Shown: positions 26,254 through 36,436 of the stretch, piece after piece | How positions within the stretch are numbered: position 1 is the stretch's first letter | How the letters are laid out: the number at the start of each line of letters is the position of its first letter | Assembly: GCF_014695915.1 (NCBI RefSeq) | Contig: NZ_JACJPF010000069.1 | Coordinates: 1 to 64,000, forward strand | DNA from: Trichocoleus sp. FACHB-40 | GTDB taxonomy: Bacteria > Cyanobacteriota > Cyanobacteriia > Cyanobacteriales > FACHB-T130 | Direction of reading: 5' to 3' | Length of the DNA: 64,000 nucleotides | The notes under the pieces: generated by a model | Databases searched by the model: none | Told to the model about the DNA's origin: nothing | Seen by the model: the letters and a program-made list of their open reading frames with translations, nothing else | Position numbers and translations under genes: made by a program

Positions 26254-28527
26254 CTATTCATCCATTTCACCCAACTCGCCGTTTTCTGCCTCTATATCTT
26301 CATTGCTGGCTTCGCTACCGCCGCCGACGATTACAAGGTCAATTTGTTGACGGTAGTAATCAACGCTTTTAACTTGGACTTCCACGCGATCGCCTAATCG
26401 ATAAGAAACGCGGCTCTTACGTCCTACAAGGCAGGCGTGGCGGGAGCGGAACTCATACCAGTCATCTTTGAGCGAACTGACGTGTACCAGTCCCTCCACC
26501 AGCAAATCTTCGATTTCCACAAAGAAACCGTAAGATTGGACACCAGTAATTAACCCCTGGAAAACCTCCCCGGTGCGTTCCTTCATCAACTCAGCTTTTT
26601 TGAGTCCTTGGAGATCCGCTTGGGCATCTATAGTAAGCTTTTCTCGCTCGTTGAGATGCACAACCAAACCAGAAAGCTGCGCTTCCAACTCTTGCTGCGC
26701 GTCTGGTGGTAAGACATTCCAGTTGATATTACCGTGAGAGGAACTATGGCGGAGATTCACGCTATCTTTAGCACGGGTAGTACGGCGATCGCGTCCTTTC
26801 TCAAACATCTCCAGCAAGATCCGCGAAACCATTAAATCTGCGTAGCGCCGCAAAGGTGATAAACAGTGAGTGTAAGGAACATCCTCCTGTTCCCCCGCAC
26901 CCAAAGCTAAACCAAAGTGAGAGCCACCACTCGTGCTGTAAGTACACGGTTTAAGCGTTGACTGCAACAGATATGTCAAAACGCGCTCCGACCCTGAAGT
27001 GGCGAACATCTGAGTAAAACGTTGATAATCCCGTGGTGTCACTACATCTTCCTGTTCCAGACGTAGATCCATCCTCAGATTGCTTGCCAACTTCATCAAT
27101 TCTTGGACATCCTCTGCATCTGGGGGTGCTTGGACGCGATAAATTGCAGGTAGAAACAGCCCTTGTAGGTGAGAAGCTACTGCTTGATTGAACAGCAGCA
27201 TCAACTCCATTACCAGAGAACCAACTCCCCCCGAAACTACGATTGCTCCGAGAGTTCCTTCATCGCTGTAGTGTAATTGAGTACCAGGCAGATTTAATTC
27301 AAATCCTCCCCTAGCAAATCGTTGCGCTTTCACTGCTGGACTCAGCTCAAAGAATAACTGACTGAGCATTTCCATCACTGGGGGGTCGGCATCCTGATGG
27401 CGCTCCAAAATCGCCTCAGCTTGTTGGTAACTAAGCTGCGCGTCCACCTGGATGACGCTGGGGTGAATCTCATACTCCACCAACTGCCCAGAAGCTGAAT
27501 CTATGGTAAATATGACTGAGAGGGCTAACCGATCTTGACCAGGCACCAAAGAGCAGCGACTTGCGATCGCATCCGGTAGCATTTGCACCACCATATCGCC
27601 CAGATACACCGTCATTCCCCGCTTGCGGGCTTCCCGATCCAGCGGCTCGTCCGGCTGGACGTAGTGGGCAACATCAGTGACGTGAATGCCTAAGTGCCAC
27701 TGTTTATCCTCTGTTTTCTCCAAGGTGATGGCATTTTCTTGGTTGTAACTACCATCAGGTGCAAAGGCGAGGGTCAACAGAGAGCGTAAATCTTTACGCT
27801 GCTTTAAATCCTTTTTCTCTAGCTTTTGTGGCAACGCTTCGGCTTGTGACAGCACATCTGCCGGAAAACTCTGAGGCAAATCGTGCTTACAACAGACAAT
27901 ATCGGTGTCAGCTGCTGCTTCCGCATTGCTGCCAAGGATGCGAGCGACTTTGCCTACTGGCGGTTTTGTCGCCAAGGGGTAGCGCAGGACTTCTACGTGT
28001 ACCAGGTAATCAATAGCATCCGCCAGGTTCTCGGCTGAAACCAGGTCAAGTTCAAATAGTAGCCGATCGTCTAGGGGAACAGCGCGAAAACCGGTTTCGT
28101 TTTGCTTAACTCGTGCCAATACCGAGGGATTTGCACGTTCTAGAATTAGCCGCACTTCCCCTTCTGGACTTCGCTTGCGGTTTCCTTCTTTGGTAACTTT
28201 TACCAGTACGCGATCGCCATTCCAAGCTGTCGAAAGATGGCTCTCCCGCACATAAATATCCTCAGAACCCTCTACCTCCTGAATCGCAAAGCAAAAGCCC
28301 TTACTGGAACAGCGCAGTTTAGCTTCTACCACGTCTTCTTCATAGACGCGCCTATACTTACCACGCTCTTTGATTAGAATTCCGATTCTCTCCAAAGCAT
28401 CCAGGGCGATCTGTAGTTGATTCAGACTCGCCTCATCCTGGCAACCCATTTTTTTTTCGAGTACCTTGGGAGCCACTAACTTGTCATCAGAAAAATTTGA
28501 AAGTAGTGTAGCGATTGAAAATTCCAT
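26254..28527 (-). CDS. RNase II/R-family exoribonuclease
   Basis: 757 residues. A 3'-5' exoribonuclease of the RNB class. A winged-helix-like N-terminus (about 1-60) and a cold-shock domain lead into the catalytic RNB domain at about 240-560. This contains the conserved DVAHYVQPDEPLDREARKRG segment, and GDMVVQMLPDAIASRCSL follows it. An S1 RNA-binding domain is at about 660-740 (GEVFQGLITGVQSYGFFVEIEDLLVEGLVHV). The acidic tail ends EAENGELGEMDE. The product is the single RNase II/R enzyme of cyanobacteria; I do not assign rnb or rnr. STRR blocks precede the start. Confidence 0.92.
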   Translation of the reverse strand: MEFSIATLLSNFSDDKLVAPKVLEKKMGCQDEASLNQLQIALDALERIGILIKERGKYRRVYEEDVVEAKLRCSSKGFCFAIQEVEGSEDIYVRESHLSTAWNGDRVLVKVTKEGNRKRSPEGEVRLILERANPSVLARVKQNETGFRAVPLDDRLLFELDLVSAENLADAIDYLVHVEVLRYPLATKPPVGKVARILGSNAEAAADTDIVCCKHDLPQSFPADVLSQAEALPQKLEKKDLKQRKDLRSLLTLAFAPDGSYNQENAITLEKTEDKQWHLGIHVTDVAHYVQPDEPLDREARKRGMTVYLGDMVVQMLPDAIASRCSLVPGQDRLALSVIFTIDSASGQLVEYEIHPSVIQVDAQLSYQQAEAILERHQDADPPVMEMLSQLFFELSPAVKAQRFARGGFELNLPGTQLHYSDEGTLGAIVVSGGVGSLVMELMLLFNQAVASHLQGLFLPAIYRVQAPPDAEDVQELMKLASNLRMDLRLEQEDVVTPRDYQRFTQMFATSGSERVLTYLLQSTLKPCTYSTSGGSHFGLALGAGEQEDVPYTHCLSPLRRYADLMVSRILLEMFEKGRDRRTTRAKDSVNLRHSSSHGNINWNVLPPDAQQELEAQLSGLVVHLNEREKLTIDAQADLQGLKKAELMKERTGEVFQGLITGVQSYGFFVEIEDLLVEGLVHVSSLKDDWYEFRSRHACLVGRKSRVSYRLGDRVEVQVKSVDYYRQQIDLVIVGGGSEASNEDIEAENGELGEMDE

Positions 28528-29326
28528 GTACCTATGAGTTTGCCTCCGCCATAAAACAATTCTTTGTCCTTAGTTATTAGTCATTAGTGCTTAGTTTCTA
28601 GTCTTTAGTGCGCGCATTTCTTGTCCAAAGGCCATGACTAATGACTAATGACTCTTCGTCTTTGTGTTTTTACCCTGATGTGGCAGCTGCACATCCGTCG
28701 TGTTGTTGTTGCTGCCTTGCTGTTAAGTTTGTTGTGGCGCGTTTTTCACCTTACAGTAAACAAACAACCGTCATCTCTAGAGAGTGCGATGCGATCGCAT
28801 AAGAAGAACTCAAGCAGAAGACTTTAGTCTTTCTCTAGACGTGCTTTGAAACACATTTAGACAGACTTTGAGCAACAGACGGCTTAGTTTCCTAGTCTTG
28901 TACCAGACGTGGATTTATCGCGTCTTTTAAGTCCGCACTTGGGCGCTTTTGGGGTACATCGCTCTCTTCACCATTCTGGAATCCCCCAAGCAGCTTGTGT
29001 AAAGCAGCTGTCCTGAATAATATCTCCGGTTCTAATCGGCGTTCAGAACCAACCAGTTTTTACGAGAGTCGGTGCTTGACGACGAGAACGACGAAAGCAC
29101 TTTGACCCACTGCTTTTTTCCTCTGCTGCCAACCGCTGTGAAACGGACTCGGTGACGAAGCGAAGGTAGAGGGCAGTAGAGAATGGTTTTATACCTAGCG
29201 ATGAACAGTCTCTAATTATTTTAGTTTCTTTAGGCACTAAAGAAAATCCGTTTTCTTAGCAGCGTACTATACTTAACAAAAGATGGGAGCCACAACATCC
29301 CACTAGGTTTAGGGGTGGGAATATTT
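28528..29326. other. 800-bp gene-free region, possible RNA
   Basis: No frame is protein-like; the 64-codon minus-strand frame at 29043-29237 lacks any family signature. STRR-type repeats (TTAGTCATTAGTG, TGACTAATGACTAATGAC) occupy about 28568-28655. From 28800 to 28935 the motif AGAC/GTCT recurs on both strands (for example AGAAGACTTTAGTCTTTCT), which could fold. A 6-bp stem (GTGCTT/AAGCAC) lies at about 29072-29101. The region is unusually long for this otherwise compact area and may be a long 5' leader or an unannotated RNA. Confidence 0.4.
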
Positions 29327-30316
29327 ATGTTTTCTCTATTCCGAGTTCGTTATCCCTTAGGTAGCCTGTCCACCGAGTTACTGACCATTCACGAAGGAAA
29401 GTATGTGGTTCGGGCAGTTGTTCAAGTCGAAGGTATTACCCTGGCGACAGGTTTGGCGGCGGCTCCAGAAGTTGAGCTGGCAGAAGATAAGGCAACAACT
29501 AGAGCGCTGAACCTGTTGGGAATGGCACCAGCAACAGCAACACAGTCTGCTGCACTTGAAGCGCCGATAGAAACCCCCAAACCCGAACCAGTCATTACGC
29601 AAGAGCGCGTGGTACAGCCGAACCCGATGGGAAGTCCCGCTGAAACACTCAGCGTTAATGACACCCCTGAACTTTCTGCCTCACAACGACCCCGTGCTGC
29701 TGTACCTTCTCCGGTAGCGTCACTCCCGACTTATGATGTCGTCCCGTTTGCAGATGATGAGTTTTCTCCGGCTCAAAGTGAGCTGTATGAGGAGGATGCC
29801 TTTGTCGAGACACCGGAAGAGGTTTCTGGAGGGTTGTTTGGCAGTCAGTTCAATTCTCCGGGGACAAAGCCTGGTTATCACTCCAGCAATAACGTCAACA
29901 GCGCCAGAAAAGTAGACGATTTAGGCGCTCCCACGACCGCCGATATGTCATGGGGTGGCACAACTCCGGCTGGCGAGGAAATTGACTTGCGGGATGCGAT
30001 TGGCAAAATTACAATCAAGCTCAAGGAATTGCGCTGGAATAAAGATCAGGAACGCGATTATCTAGAGCGAAGTTTCGGCAAGCGCGATCGCAATCTACTA
30101 ACAGAAAAAGAATGGCTGAAGTTCCTAGACTATCTAGAAACTCTATCCCAAACTACTCACGAAATTAAACGCTTAGGCTGGAATAAGGATCAAGGACGCC
30201 AAGGACGCGATTATTTGCAGCGTACCTACGGCAGACCAACTCGCGCCGAACTCAACGAGGAAGAATTGCTGGAATTCCTGCATTATCTTGAATCTCAGCC
30301 AACGCCTGAAAATTAA
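29327..30316 (+). CDS. Conserved cyanobacterial protein with two C-terminal repeats
   Basis: 329 residues from the ATG at 29327 (a GTG at 29315 is also in frame). The N-terminal 65 residues form a compact domain (FRVRYPLGSLSTELL, then VVRAVVQVEGITLATGLAAA, then AEDKATTRALNLLG) reminiscent of strand-helix nucleic-acid-binding folds. The middle is Pro- and acid-rich, about 70-215. The end holds two copies of a unit of about 40 residues: K-x-L-x-W-N-K-D-Q-x-R-D-Y-L-x-R-x-x-G-x-x-x-R-x-x-L, then E-x-x-x-F-L-x-Y-L-E. The repeats match a C-terminal motif I have seen in several cyanobacterial proteins. The function is unknown; a DNA or RNA role is a guess. Confidence 0.7.
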   Translation: MFSLFRVRYPLGSLSTELLTIHEGKYVVRAVVQVEGITLATGLAAAPEVELAEDKATTRALNLLGMAPATATQSAALEAPIETPKPEPVITQERVVQPNPMGSPAETLSVNDTPELSASQRPRAAVPSPVASLPTYDVVPFADDEFSPAQSELYEEDAFVETPEEVSGGLFGSQFNSPGTKPGYHSSNNVNSARKVDDLGAPTTADMSWGGTTPAGEEIDLRDAIGKITIKLKELRWNKDQERDYLERSFGKRDRNLLTEKEWLKFLDYLETLSQTTHEIKRLGWNKDQGRQGRDYLQRTYGRPTRAELNEEELLEFLHYLESQPTPEN

Positions 30317-30443
30317 AAAGGCCCAATTGGACTCGGGATTAGCTTCCTATTGTGTCCCAAAGCAGGCTCCGAGTCTGCTTTGAGCATTTCTAGCTTCTGG
30401 CTAGAAACGAGATAGGGCTGGGCTAAAGTAAACCATAGTTCAA

Positions 30444-30483
30444 GGGGGAGCGAACGAACAGCGTAGCTCTTGTTCGCTCCCCC
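30444..30483. terminator. Strong bidirectional hairpin
   Basis: A perfect 12-bp stem, GGGGGAGCGAAC (30444-30455) with GTTCGCTCCCCC (30472-30483), stands between the converging ends of the gene at 29327 and clpP. No T-run follows, so it may be a repeat element rather than an intrinsic terminator. Confidence 0.55.
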
Positions 30484-30501
30484 CTAACAGAAGTATGATT
30501 T

Positions 30502-31101
30502 TTAATTGCTGGCGCTCATCGCCGAGGGAGTGCGGTTAATCACCTGGTCAATCAGTCCGTACTGCTTTGATTCCTCAGCCGACATGAAGAAGTCCCGCTC
30601 CGTATCTTCCTCGATCCGCTCAATAGGCTGACCTGTATGTTGAGCCAAATACTCATTTAAGCGACGCTTGTGGTAAAGGATTTCCTTAGCTTGGATCTCG
30701 ATATCCGTGGCTTGACCTTGAGCGCCGCCTAATGGCTGGTGGATCATAATCCGGGAATGGGGCAGACTCATCCGCTTGCCTTTGGCACCAGCGCTGAGGA
30801 GAAAAGCGCCCATACTGGCAGCTAAACCGACGCAAATGGTGCTGACATCGGGGCGAATTTGATTCATCGTGTCAAAAATGCCCATGCCTGCGGTGACAGA
30901 ACCGCCGGGAGAGTTGATGTAGAGGTAAACATCTTTTTCCGGATCTTCGGCATCGAGAAACAGCAGCTGAGCCACGATTAAGTTGGCGAGGTCGGAGTCA
31001 ACTTGTTGTCCCAAAAAGATGATGCGTTCGCGCAGCAGCCGGGAGTAGATATCAAAGGCGCGTTCGCCGCGACCTGATTGTTCGATTACGGTAGGAATCA
31101 T
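30502..31101 (-). CDS. clpP: ATP-dependent Clp protease proteolytic subunit
   Basis: 199 residues, the family length. The Ser-His-Asp triad is complete: Ser96 in GLAASMGAF, His121 in MIHQPLGG and Asp170 in ERDFFMS, so this is an active ClpP and not a ClpR. It forms the chamber that degrades proteins unfolded by ClpC or ClpX. The gene stands alone; no clpX or clpR neighbour is present. It converges with the 29327 gene at a strong hairpin. Confidence 0.95.
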   Translation of the reverse strand: MIPTVIEQSGRGERAFDIYSRLLRERIIFLGQQVDSDLANLIVAQLLFLDAEDPEKDVYLYINSPGGSVTAGMGIFDTMNQIRPDVSTICVGLAASMGAFLLSAGAKGKRMSLPHSRIMIHQPLGGAQGQATDIEIQAKEILYHKRRLNEYLAQHTGQPIERIEEDTERDFFMSAEESKQYGLIDQVINRTPSAMSASN

Positions 31102-31298
31102 TACGCCAAGCCTGTTATCGTGATTTTTCTTAATTTTAGCGATTAGAATGCTGAAATCTCCTGGGCGGGTTTCCGTATGCGTTGCGCGATCGCCTTAAAA
31201 AACACTGCCAACTCTAACCAGAGTCCCCAGAACCGATAGGATCAAAGTGGCGCTATGCCGACGCGATTGTTTTAAAACTGCACTTTCTAGTACACAAC

Positions 31299-32372
31299 AT
31301 GAACCTGGTTGCACTTCAGAATGGGTTGGATAATATCTCGTTTGCTGTCCTGTTTGTCACGATGCTGATTTACTGGGGAGGGGCAGCTTTTAATAACATT
31401 CCTTACCTACCAGTATTGGGAACATCGGGGATGGCGATCGCGAACCTCTGCATTGCTGCTTTACTGAGCGCCCGTTGGCTGGAAGCTGGCTACTTCCCCT
31501 TAAGCAATCTCTATGAATCCTTATTTTTTCTGGCTTGGGGGATTACCACAATTCATCTAATTGCGGAAAATATGAGCAAGAGCCGCTTAGTGGGCGTTGT
31601 CACTGCACCTGTGGCAATGGGCATCACCGCTTTTGCCGCCCTGACTTTGCCATCAAGTATGCAGTCGGCAGAACCGTTAGTTCCGGCGCTAAAATCTAAT
31701 TGGCTAATGATGCACGTCAGCGTCATGATGCTCTCTTATGCAGCGCTGATGGTGGGTTCGCTGTTAGCGATCGCTTTCCTTGTCGTTAGTGGCGGGAAAA
31801 ACATCGAACTTCGCGGCAGTTCCGTAGGAACTGGTGGATTTCGCAGTAAGGACGAAAGCGATCGCCCCTACCGTCTACAAAAAGTAAGCGATTTGGTACT
31901 TCAACCACAAGGGGAAGCTAGCAACTCATCTTCGGTCAACAGTGTTTTTGAAAGCAATGGCAGCGCCAAAACCGCCGTTCTCGATTTAGCCAACCCACAA
32001 ACCTCTCAAAAAGAGGTAATTAATGACGCTTCCATCCTGTCGCCGCAGCGCCTGAATCTCGCCGAAACCCTAGATAACATCAGTTACCGCATCATCGGCT
32101 TAGGATTTCCCCTGCTGACAATTGGGATTATCGCTGGTGGTGTTTGGGCAAATGAAGCTTGGGGGTCATACTGGAGTTGGGACCCCAAAGAAACCTGGGC
32201 ACTGATTACCTGGCTGGTATTTGCTGCCTACCTCCATGCCCGCATCACCAAAGGCTGGCAAGGGCGACGACCAGCAATTTTGGCAGCAACAGGATTTGTA
32301 GTAGTCTGGGTCTGCTATCTTGGGGTCAATCTGTTGGGCAAAGGACTCCACAGCTACGGTTGGTTCTTTTAA
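31299..32372 (+). CDS. ccsA: Cytochrome c biogenesis protein CcsA (system II)
   Basis: 357 residues. A multi-pass thylakoid protein that handles haem for attachment to cytochromes c and f. The tryptophan-rich [18 protein letters not shown] motif lies at about residues 286-303 and is the haem-handling signature. Two blocks of membrane helices flank a soluble loop of about 75 residues (around 170-245), which is longer and more low-complexity than usual and contains KSKDESDRP- and NSSSVNSV-type sequence. The partner Ccs1 is not in the window. Some databases call this subunit CcsB. Confidence 0.92.
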   Translation: MNLVALQNGLDNISFAVLFVTMLIYWGGAAFNNIPYLPVLGTSGMAIANLCIAALLSARWLEAGYFPLSNLYESLFFLAWGITTIHLIAENMSKSRLVGVVTAPVAMGITAFAALTLPSSMQSAEPLVPALKSNWLMMHVSVMMLSYAALMVGSLLAIAFLVVSGGKNIELRGSSVGTGGFRSKDESDRPYRLQKVSDLVLQPQGEASNSSSVNSVFESNGSAKTAVLDLANPQTSQKEVINDASILSPQRLNLAETLDNISYRIIGLGFPLLTIGIIAGGVWANEAWGSYWSWDPKETWALITWLVFAAYLHARITKGWQGRRPAILAATGFVVVWVCYLGVNLLGKGLHSYGWFF

Positions 32373-32399
32373 GCTTTTTGTTTGTTGGCGGAAAGAACG

Positions 32400-32490
32400 T
32401 TGGAAGGTTGGAAAGTTGTTAGAACCTGACAACGTTTCAAGTTGACAACTTGACAATTGGCTGACACCTGACAACTGACTAATCACACTT
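32400..32490. repeat. STRR-type repeats
   Basis: Short repeats of TTGACAACT and GACAACTGAC type between ccsA and the next gene, like those near 58545-58610. Confidence 0.65.
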
Positions 32491-32518
32491 TGAAAAAATT
32501 AAGCCGGGGGAGATAGTT

Positions 32519-33292
32519 GTGGATAATCAATTCGACTCATTATCAAAAGGCGAAGTTCTCTCTGTTGATGATGCTGCCCAAATTTTAATTGGACACCGCA
32601 CCTTCAGAGTCGGAGAATTCGCAGAAGCCATCAGAACCCAATTGGAATATGGGTTAGGTGGATGGACAGAAGAAAAAGATGGTTGGTTTAGCGAACAAGG
32701 CATCTCTTGTGAGGTGCTGAGATTTGGTTCTAACGGCTGGCAAAAAGGAAAAGTGAGATTTACTCTGGAATTTTCTCCTGAAGATTCAGATGCACCACAG
32801 CCACCAGCTAAGAGAGCGAGCCAGCCAGTACAAGTACAGGCACCGCCACCAGCAGCCATCGAAGAGGATGAGCTAGTCGCAGCACCGACAGCCTTTATTT
32901 ATGAAGAAGAGGTCATCTTGGTAGAGGGGCCATTCGCTGAAGATGAGCTGGATTTATCAGGGACACCAGTTTTCGCTGAAGATGAGCTGGATTTGGCAGA
33001 GACACCAGTTTTCGATGAAAATGAGCTGGATATGACAATTTCACCAGTTTTCGATGAGAATGAACTGGATTTGTCAGGGACACCAGTTTTCGATGAAAAT
33101 GAGCTGGATATGACAATTTCACCAGTTTTCGATGAGAATGAACTGGATTTGTCAGGGATGACAGGAATGCAGGACGATGAGCTGGACTTTCCAGAACTAT
33201 CCCAAAACAATGAGCCGGAAGACAACGCAGCCGACTCGCTACTTGACGATGTGTGGCAAGACATGAACCAGGGTAATTGGCAAAATCAATAA
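32519..33292 (+). CDS. Protein with an N-terminal domain and acidic 13-residue repeats
   Basis: 257 residues from a GTG with GGGGGAG upstream. Residues 1-85 form a compact domain (SVDDAAQILIGHRTFRVGEF, FTLEFSPEDSD) that I do not recognise. From about residue 140 a 13-residue unit, F-x-E-x-E-L-D-x-x-x-x-P-V, is repeated six times and followed by a decayed copy. Some 39-bp units are nearly identical, so they expanded recently. The unit carries about five acidic residues. The end is acidic and contains ELDFPEL. It looks like a flexible low-affinity binding tail; the function is unknown. Confidence 0.6.
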   Translation: MDNQFDSLSKGEVLSVDDAAQILIGHRTFRVGEFAEAIRTQLEYGLGGWTEEKDGWFSEQGISCEVLRFGSNGWQKGKVRFTLEFSPEDSDAPQPPAKRASQPVQVQAPPPAAIEEDELVAAPTAFIYEEEVILVEGPFAEDELDLSGTPVFAEDELDLAETPVFDENELDMTISPVFDENELDLSGTPVFDENELDMTISPVFDENELDLSGMTGMQDDELDFPELSQNNEPEDNAADSLLDDVWQDMNQGNWQNQ

Positions 33293-33301
33293 CATTATTT
33301 A

Positions 33302-33450
33302 TAGCAATTCATAGGGATATGGTAATGCCATGTCCCTACCAAGGTGGCGATAACGTCAGAACCGCGATATATTCCACCCAATTGAGAAACGCTATAAGAT
33401 GTGAAGCGATCGCATAAGCGAAAGTAGCCTTAGACTTCAGTCTGAGGCTA
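33302..33450. repeat. Two palindromic elements
   Basis: 33312-33338 pairs TAGGGATATGG with CCATGTCCCTA. 33425-33450 pairs TAGCCTTAGACT with AGTCTGAGGCTA at 11 of 12 positions around a 2-base loop. Both belong to palindromic types also seen elsewhere (219-330, 2211-2259). Confidence 0.6.
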
Positions 33451-33577
33451 CACAAATTCTTGAGAAGCGATCACGAAATTTATGTCTTGTCTATTCTCGT
33501 TCCCAACGAGGATAAAGCAGGCTATAAGCTGGCAGTGCGATACTTTGAACATATAGTTACCAACACATCTGTTGTTT

Positions 33578-33937
33578 ATGGAGCCATACTCTTTACCCAC
33601 AGAGCTGATTTTGACGCATCCACGTCAGTCTCTCGGCAACCTCGATCTAGATTGGACACCGCAACCGGGTAATTATCTAGATGTAGCAGGTAAAACTTAC
33701 GCTGTTTTAGAACGTCGCCACCGCTACCAGTACAAGGCGGGACGCTATCGATTACATAAAATCGCGCTTTACGTGCAGTCAGCGCAACGTCCGACAGAGA
33801 AAAGCTTTGTTAAGGGACGCTGGGTAATTGGGGATGCCAGATGCCGCTTTAATGCTCACTCAGAACTAATTCGCTGTGCGGTTAATCCAGAGGGGCCATG
33901 CGATCGCTGTCGTTCATTTGAAAGTGCTGAGTGCTAA
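33578..33937 (+). CDS. DUF6464-type small protein
   Basis: 119 residues from the ATG at 33578; TTG 33572 is possible. The core HPRQSLGNLDLDWTPQPG-Y-L-D, then LERRHRYQYKAGRYRLHKI and A-L-Y-V-Q, matches a cyanobacterial family called DUF6464. The C-terminus has cysteines in CAVNPEGPCDRC, probably metal-binding. An overlapping frame at 33460-33672 is a shadow. No function is known. Confidence 0.75.
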   Translation: MEPYSLPTELILTHPRQSLGNLDLDWTPQPGNYLDVAGKTYAVLERRHRYQYKAGRYRLHKIALYVQSAQRPTEKSFVKGRWVIGDARCRFNAHSELIRCAVNPEGPCDRCRSFESAEC

Positions 33938-33963
33938 GTGGGAAAGAGTAAGCAGTTATTTAC

Positions 33964-34965
33964 TCATAACTCAAAACTCTCCAAAACTTCCCCCACCGCT
34001 AAACGAGTGCCATTGGCAAAGTCCCAACCAGACTGAGCGCGTTTTCCTGATAGCTGCACTTCCCGCAGTAGCAACAGTCCATCCCCGGTTTGAACAATGG
34101 GCCCCATTCCCTTGACAATATTCACCACTTCACCGGGATGAACTGAAAGGGAAGATAAGGCTTGGCACTCCTGCTGTAACGCCTCTAATTCTGGCGGCAA
34201 TGACCCATAAGCCGAGCTAAGGGGAGCAGTAGCGATGATTTTGAGAGGATTACCCCGAAATCTCGCCACACAGTCCGGGAAAAATCCTCTGATTTGGTTG
34301 TGTAATGCGATCGCTTCTTTCGACCAATCGATAGAATAATCCAGCTTTTTAATCAGCGGCGCATATGTCGCCTCAGAAGCATCTTGGGGGATTGGTTCAA
34401 TTTCTTGATTCAGCTTCCGGAGAGTTTCCACTAACAAATCTGCTCCCACACCAGCCAGCCTTTCTTGCAAATCTTGGGCATTGTCCAAAAGCCCAATCGG
34501 AGTAGAAGCTTTCAAGAGCATAGCACCAGTATCCATCCCCGCATCCATCAGCATCGTCGTGATTCCGGTTTCTATCTCGCCATGATAGAGACACCACTCG
34601 ATCGGGGCAGCACCCCGATACTTCGGTAAAATCGAGCCGTGTACGTTGATGCAACTTAATGAAGGCATATCCAGAATTTGTTGGGAGAGAATCTGCCCGT
34701 AAGCAACAACCACAAACACATCAGCCCCCGTCTCCTGTAGCTGGGTAAGAGTTTCCTCGTCTTTTTTTATCCGCTGGGGTTGCCAAACTCTTAGCTGATG
34801 TGATAAAGCTACACTTTTTACTGGTGAAGGCATCATTTGATTGCCGCGTCCCCGCCGCTTATCCGGTTGCGTGACAACCCCCAAAACCTCAAATTCTGGA
34901 TTGCTTAATAGCCTTTCTAAAGTCGGTACAGCAAACTGTGGGGTGCCAAAAAATATTACTTTCAT
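33964..34965 (-). CDS. fmt: Methionyl-tRNA formyltransferase
   Basis: 333 residues. It formylates initiator Met-t[17 protein letters not shown] opens the protein; the catalytic region [18 protein letters not shown] at about residues 107-124 and the [14 protein letters not shown] segment follow. The C-terminal OB-like domain ends at about residue 330. The ATG at 34965 has an STRR array directly upstream. Confidence 0.95.
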   Translation of the reverse strand: MKVIFFGTPQFAVPTLERLLSNPEFEVLGVVTQPDKRRGRGNQMMPSPVKSVALSHQLRVWQPQRIKKDEETLTQLQETGADVFVVVAYGQILSQQILDMPSLSCINVHGSILPKYRGAAPIEWCLYHGEIETGITTMLMDAGMDTGAMLLKASTPIGLLDNAQDLQERLAGVGADLLVETLRKLNQEIEPIPQDASEATYAPLIKKLDYSIDWSKEAIALHNQIRGFFPDCVARFRGNPLKIIATAPLSSAYGSLPPELEALQQECQALSSLSVHPGEVVNIVKGMGPIVQTGDGLLLLREVQLSGKRAQSGWDFANGTRLAVGEVLESFEL

Positions 34966-35360
34966 TTAATTGGGGATTGGGAATTGGGAATTGGGAATTG
35001 TTAAGTAACTATGTAGAATTTATTACACAACCTTGCCTTACTACATAAGGCTGTCAATAGGATTTGATGTGTAATTTATTTCGCCTATCTACTTGTAGCA
35101 ATCCTAAATCATTCATGAAATCTTCCTTTTCTTCCTAAGCCCTAACGCGCTGGCTCCGCCAAGGCGGTTAATTAATCTTTATTACTCATTTATTATTGCT
35201 ATAATTCCTTACTCAACAACTGACTAATGATATCAACTCCGTGGAACTGCCCATAATAAAAAAAACTCTAGAGAGAGTTTAGCGGAACCCAAAGTCGCCC
35301 ATTTCCTAATAGAACAGAGGTTTACTTACAATAATAGATAATTGTCCAGACATAATATAC
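34966..35360. other. Gene-free stretch with STRR sequence
   Basis: A G-rich heptamer array (GGGGATTGGGAATTGGG) occupies about 34971-35000, next to the fmt start. The rest is AT-rich with no convincing frame or strong hairpin. It should contain the fmt promoter. Confidence 0.55.
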
Positions 35361-36203
35361 CTAATGGTTAATAACTATTAATTCAATTCGGCGGTTGCGC
35401 TGTCGGTTGATATCGCTATCATTAATTACCAAGGGAAAAGTTTCGCCATAGCCAATAACAACCATACGGTATTGCTTACCCAAAGCGGTAGATAAATACT
35501 GTTCAACTGTTCTAGCGAGTAAAAAGGATTTTTCGGTATTATCTTTGGCTTCCCCAGCGTCATCAGTGTGGGCAGCAATATGAATTGTCGCATCTTGGTA
35601 ATTACGCAAATCAGCGATCGCTGCGTCCAAAATCACGGGTGCCTCTGGGAGCAAAACCCTTTCATTATCTTTAAATAAACTATCGCTGGGCAGTGTTACT
35701 TTCACGGCATCCAATGACAATCCAGACACAGAGGTATTGGGGAGGCTTTTGCCTTGAATTTGCCCTTCGATGGCAGCTAATCGTGCTTCTAGGGGAACGT
35801 TGGCGCGATCGCTACCAAGTTGAGTTTCCAGGTTGCTAGTGCGATCGCGTATTCTCTGTAAATCAAGCTGCAACTGTTGTAACTCAGATTGTAGTTGTTG
35901 TCTTTGCTCTATGCTGAGCTGTGACGGTATCATCCTAACAGCACTTGATGGCTGCGGCTGTTTGAGGCGTAGCACTCTGACCACCAGAGGCACTTCTGCA
36001 TTTAAGTCAGGAAATAACGTGGCGACAACAATACCAAAAAGTCCAGCCAAACCACCCCCAGCTAGGAGTAGCAGTAGTCGCCACCCTAAAGCCTGTATAA
36101 ATCGACCCTTGCCCCTAGATTGGCGAGGGGAAGTATTAGCCTTAGCAAATGTTGCGTCTTCTGTCACCCGTTTTTCCCACTTTCCTCCACAACAGAGTAG
36201 CAC
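35361..36203 (-). CDS. OmpA-family peptidoglycan-binding protein
   Basis: 280 residues from a GTG; another in-frame GTG at 36167 has GGAGG upstream and may be the true start. A membrane anchor lies at about 40-65 (LGWRLLLLLAGGGLAGLFGIVV). A coiled coil rich in Gln and Leu spans about 98-135. The C-terminal OmpA/MotB-like domain at about 170-280 has HIAAHTDDAGEAKDNTEKS and ends with the family pattern N-R-Q-R-N-R-R-I-E-L. It probably ties the inner membrane to peptidoglycan. It is a single-gene unit. Confidence 0.82.
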   Translation of the reverse strand: MLLCCGGKWEKRVTEDATFAKANTSPRQSRGKGRFIQALGWRLLLLLAGGGLAGLFGIVVATLFPDLNAEVPLVVRVLRLKQPQPSSAVRMIPSQLSIEQRQQLQSELQQLQLDLQRIRDRTSNLETQLGSDRANVPLEARLAAIEGQIQGKSLPNTSVSGLSLDAVKVTLPSDSLFKDNERVLLPEAPVILDAAIADLRNYQDATIHIAAHTDDAGEAKDNTEKSFLLARTVEQYLSTALGKQYRMVVIGYGETFPLVINDSDINRQRNRRIELIVINH

Positions 36204-36436
36204 TCGCTAATGTCAACGAGGTTATTCTTTTATGCTGATGTGTATCTTCTCCCTCTCCCTGTTTGTGCTGCATGACCCCTGAAGGGGGATTTAAGGTCAG
36301 ATAATAAATTTTTTAAAATCTTTTGTCATTTATGCCGGGTTTTATGACATATACATATACGTATAGGGACGCTGCACTGTTCCTTAGGCGTTGCTCTTCA
36401 CACAAGAAACGCTGTTTAGCAACAAACCCCTAATCG

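Noticed and set aside
29043-29237. 64-residue minus-strand frame in the 800-bp gap
   Set aside because: Composition and lack of any family signature; lies within likely leader or RNA sequence.
32899-33264. Serine-rich minus-strand frame opposite the acidic-repeat gene
   Set aside because: A shadow of the Glu/Asp-rich repeat on the other strand.
33460-33672. 70-residue frame overlapping the DUF6464 gene
   Set aside because: It overlaps a well supported gene in another frame and its end is antiphase translation of that gene.
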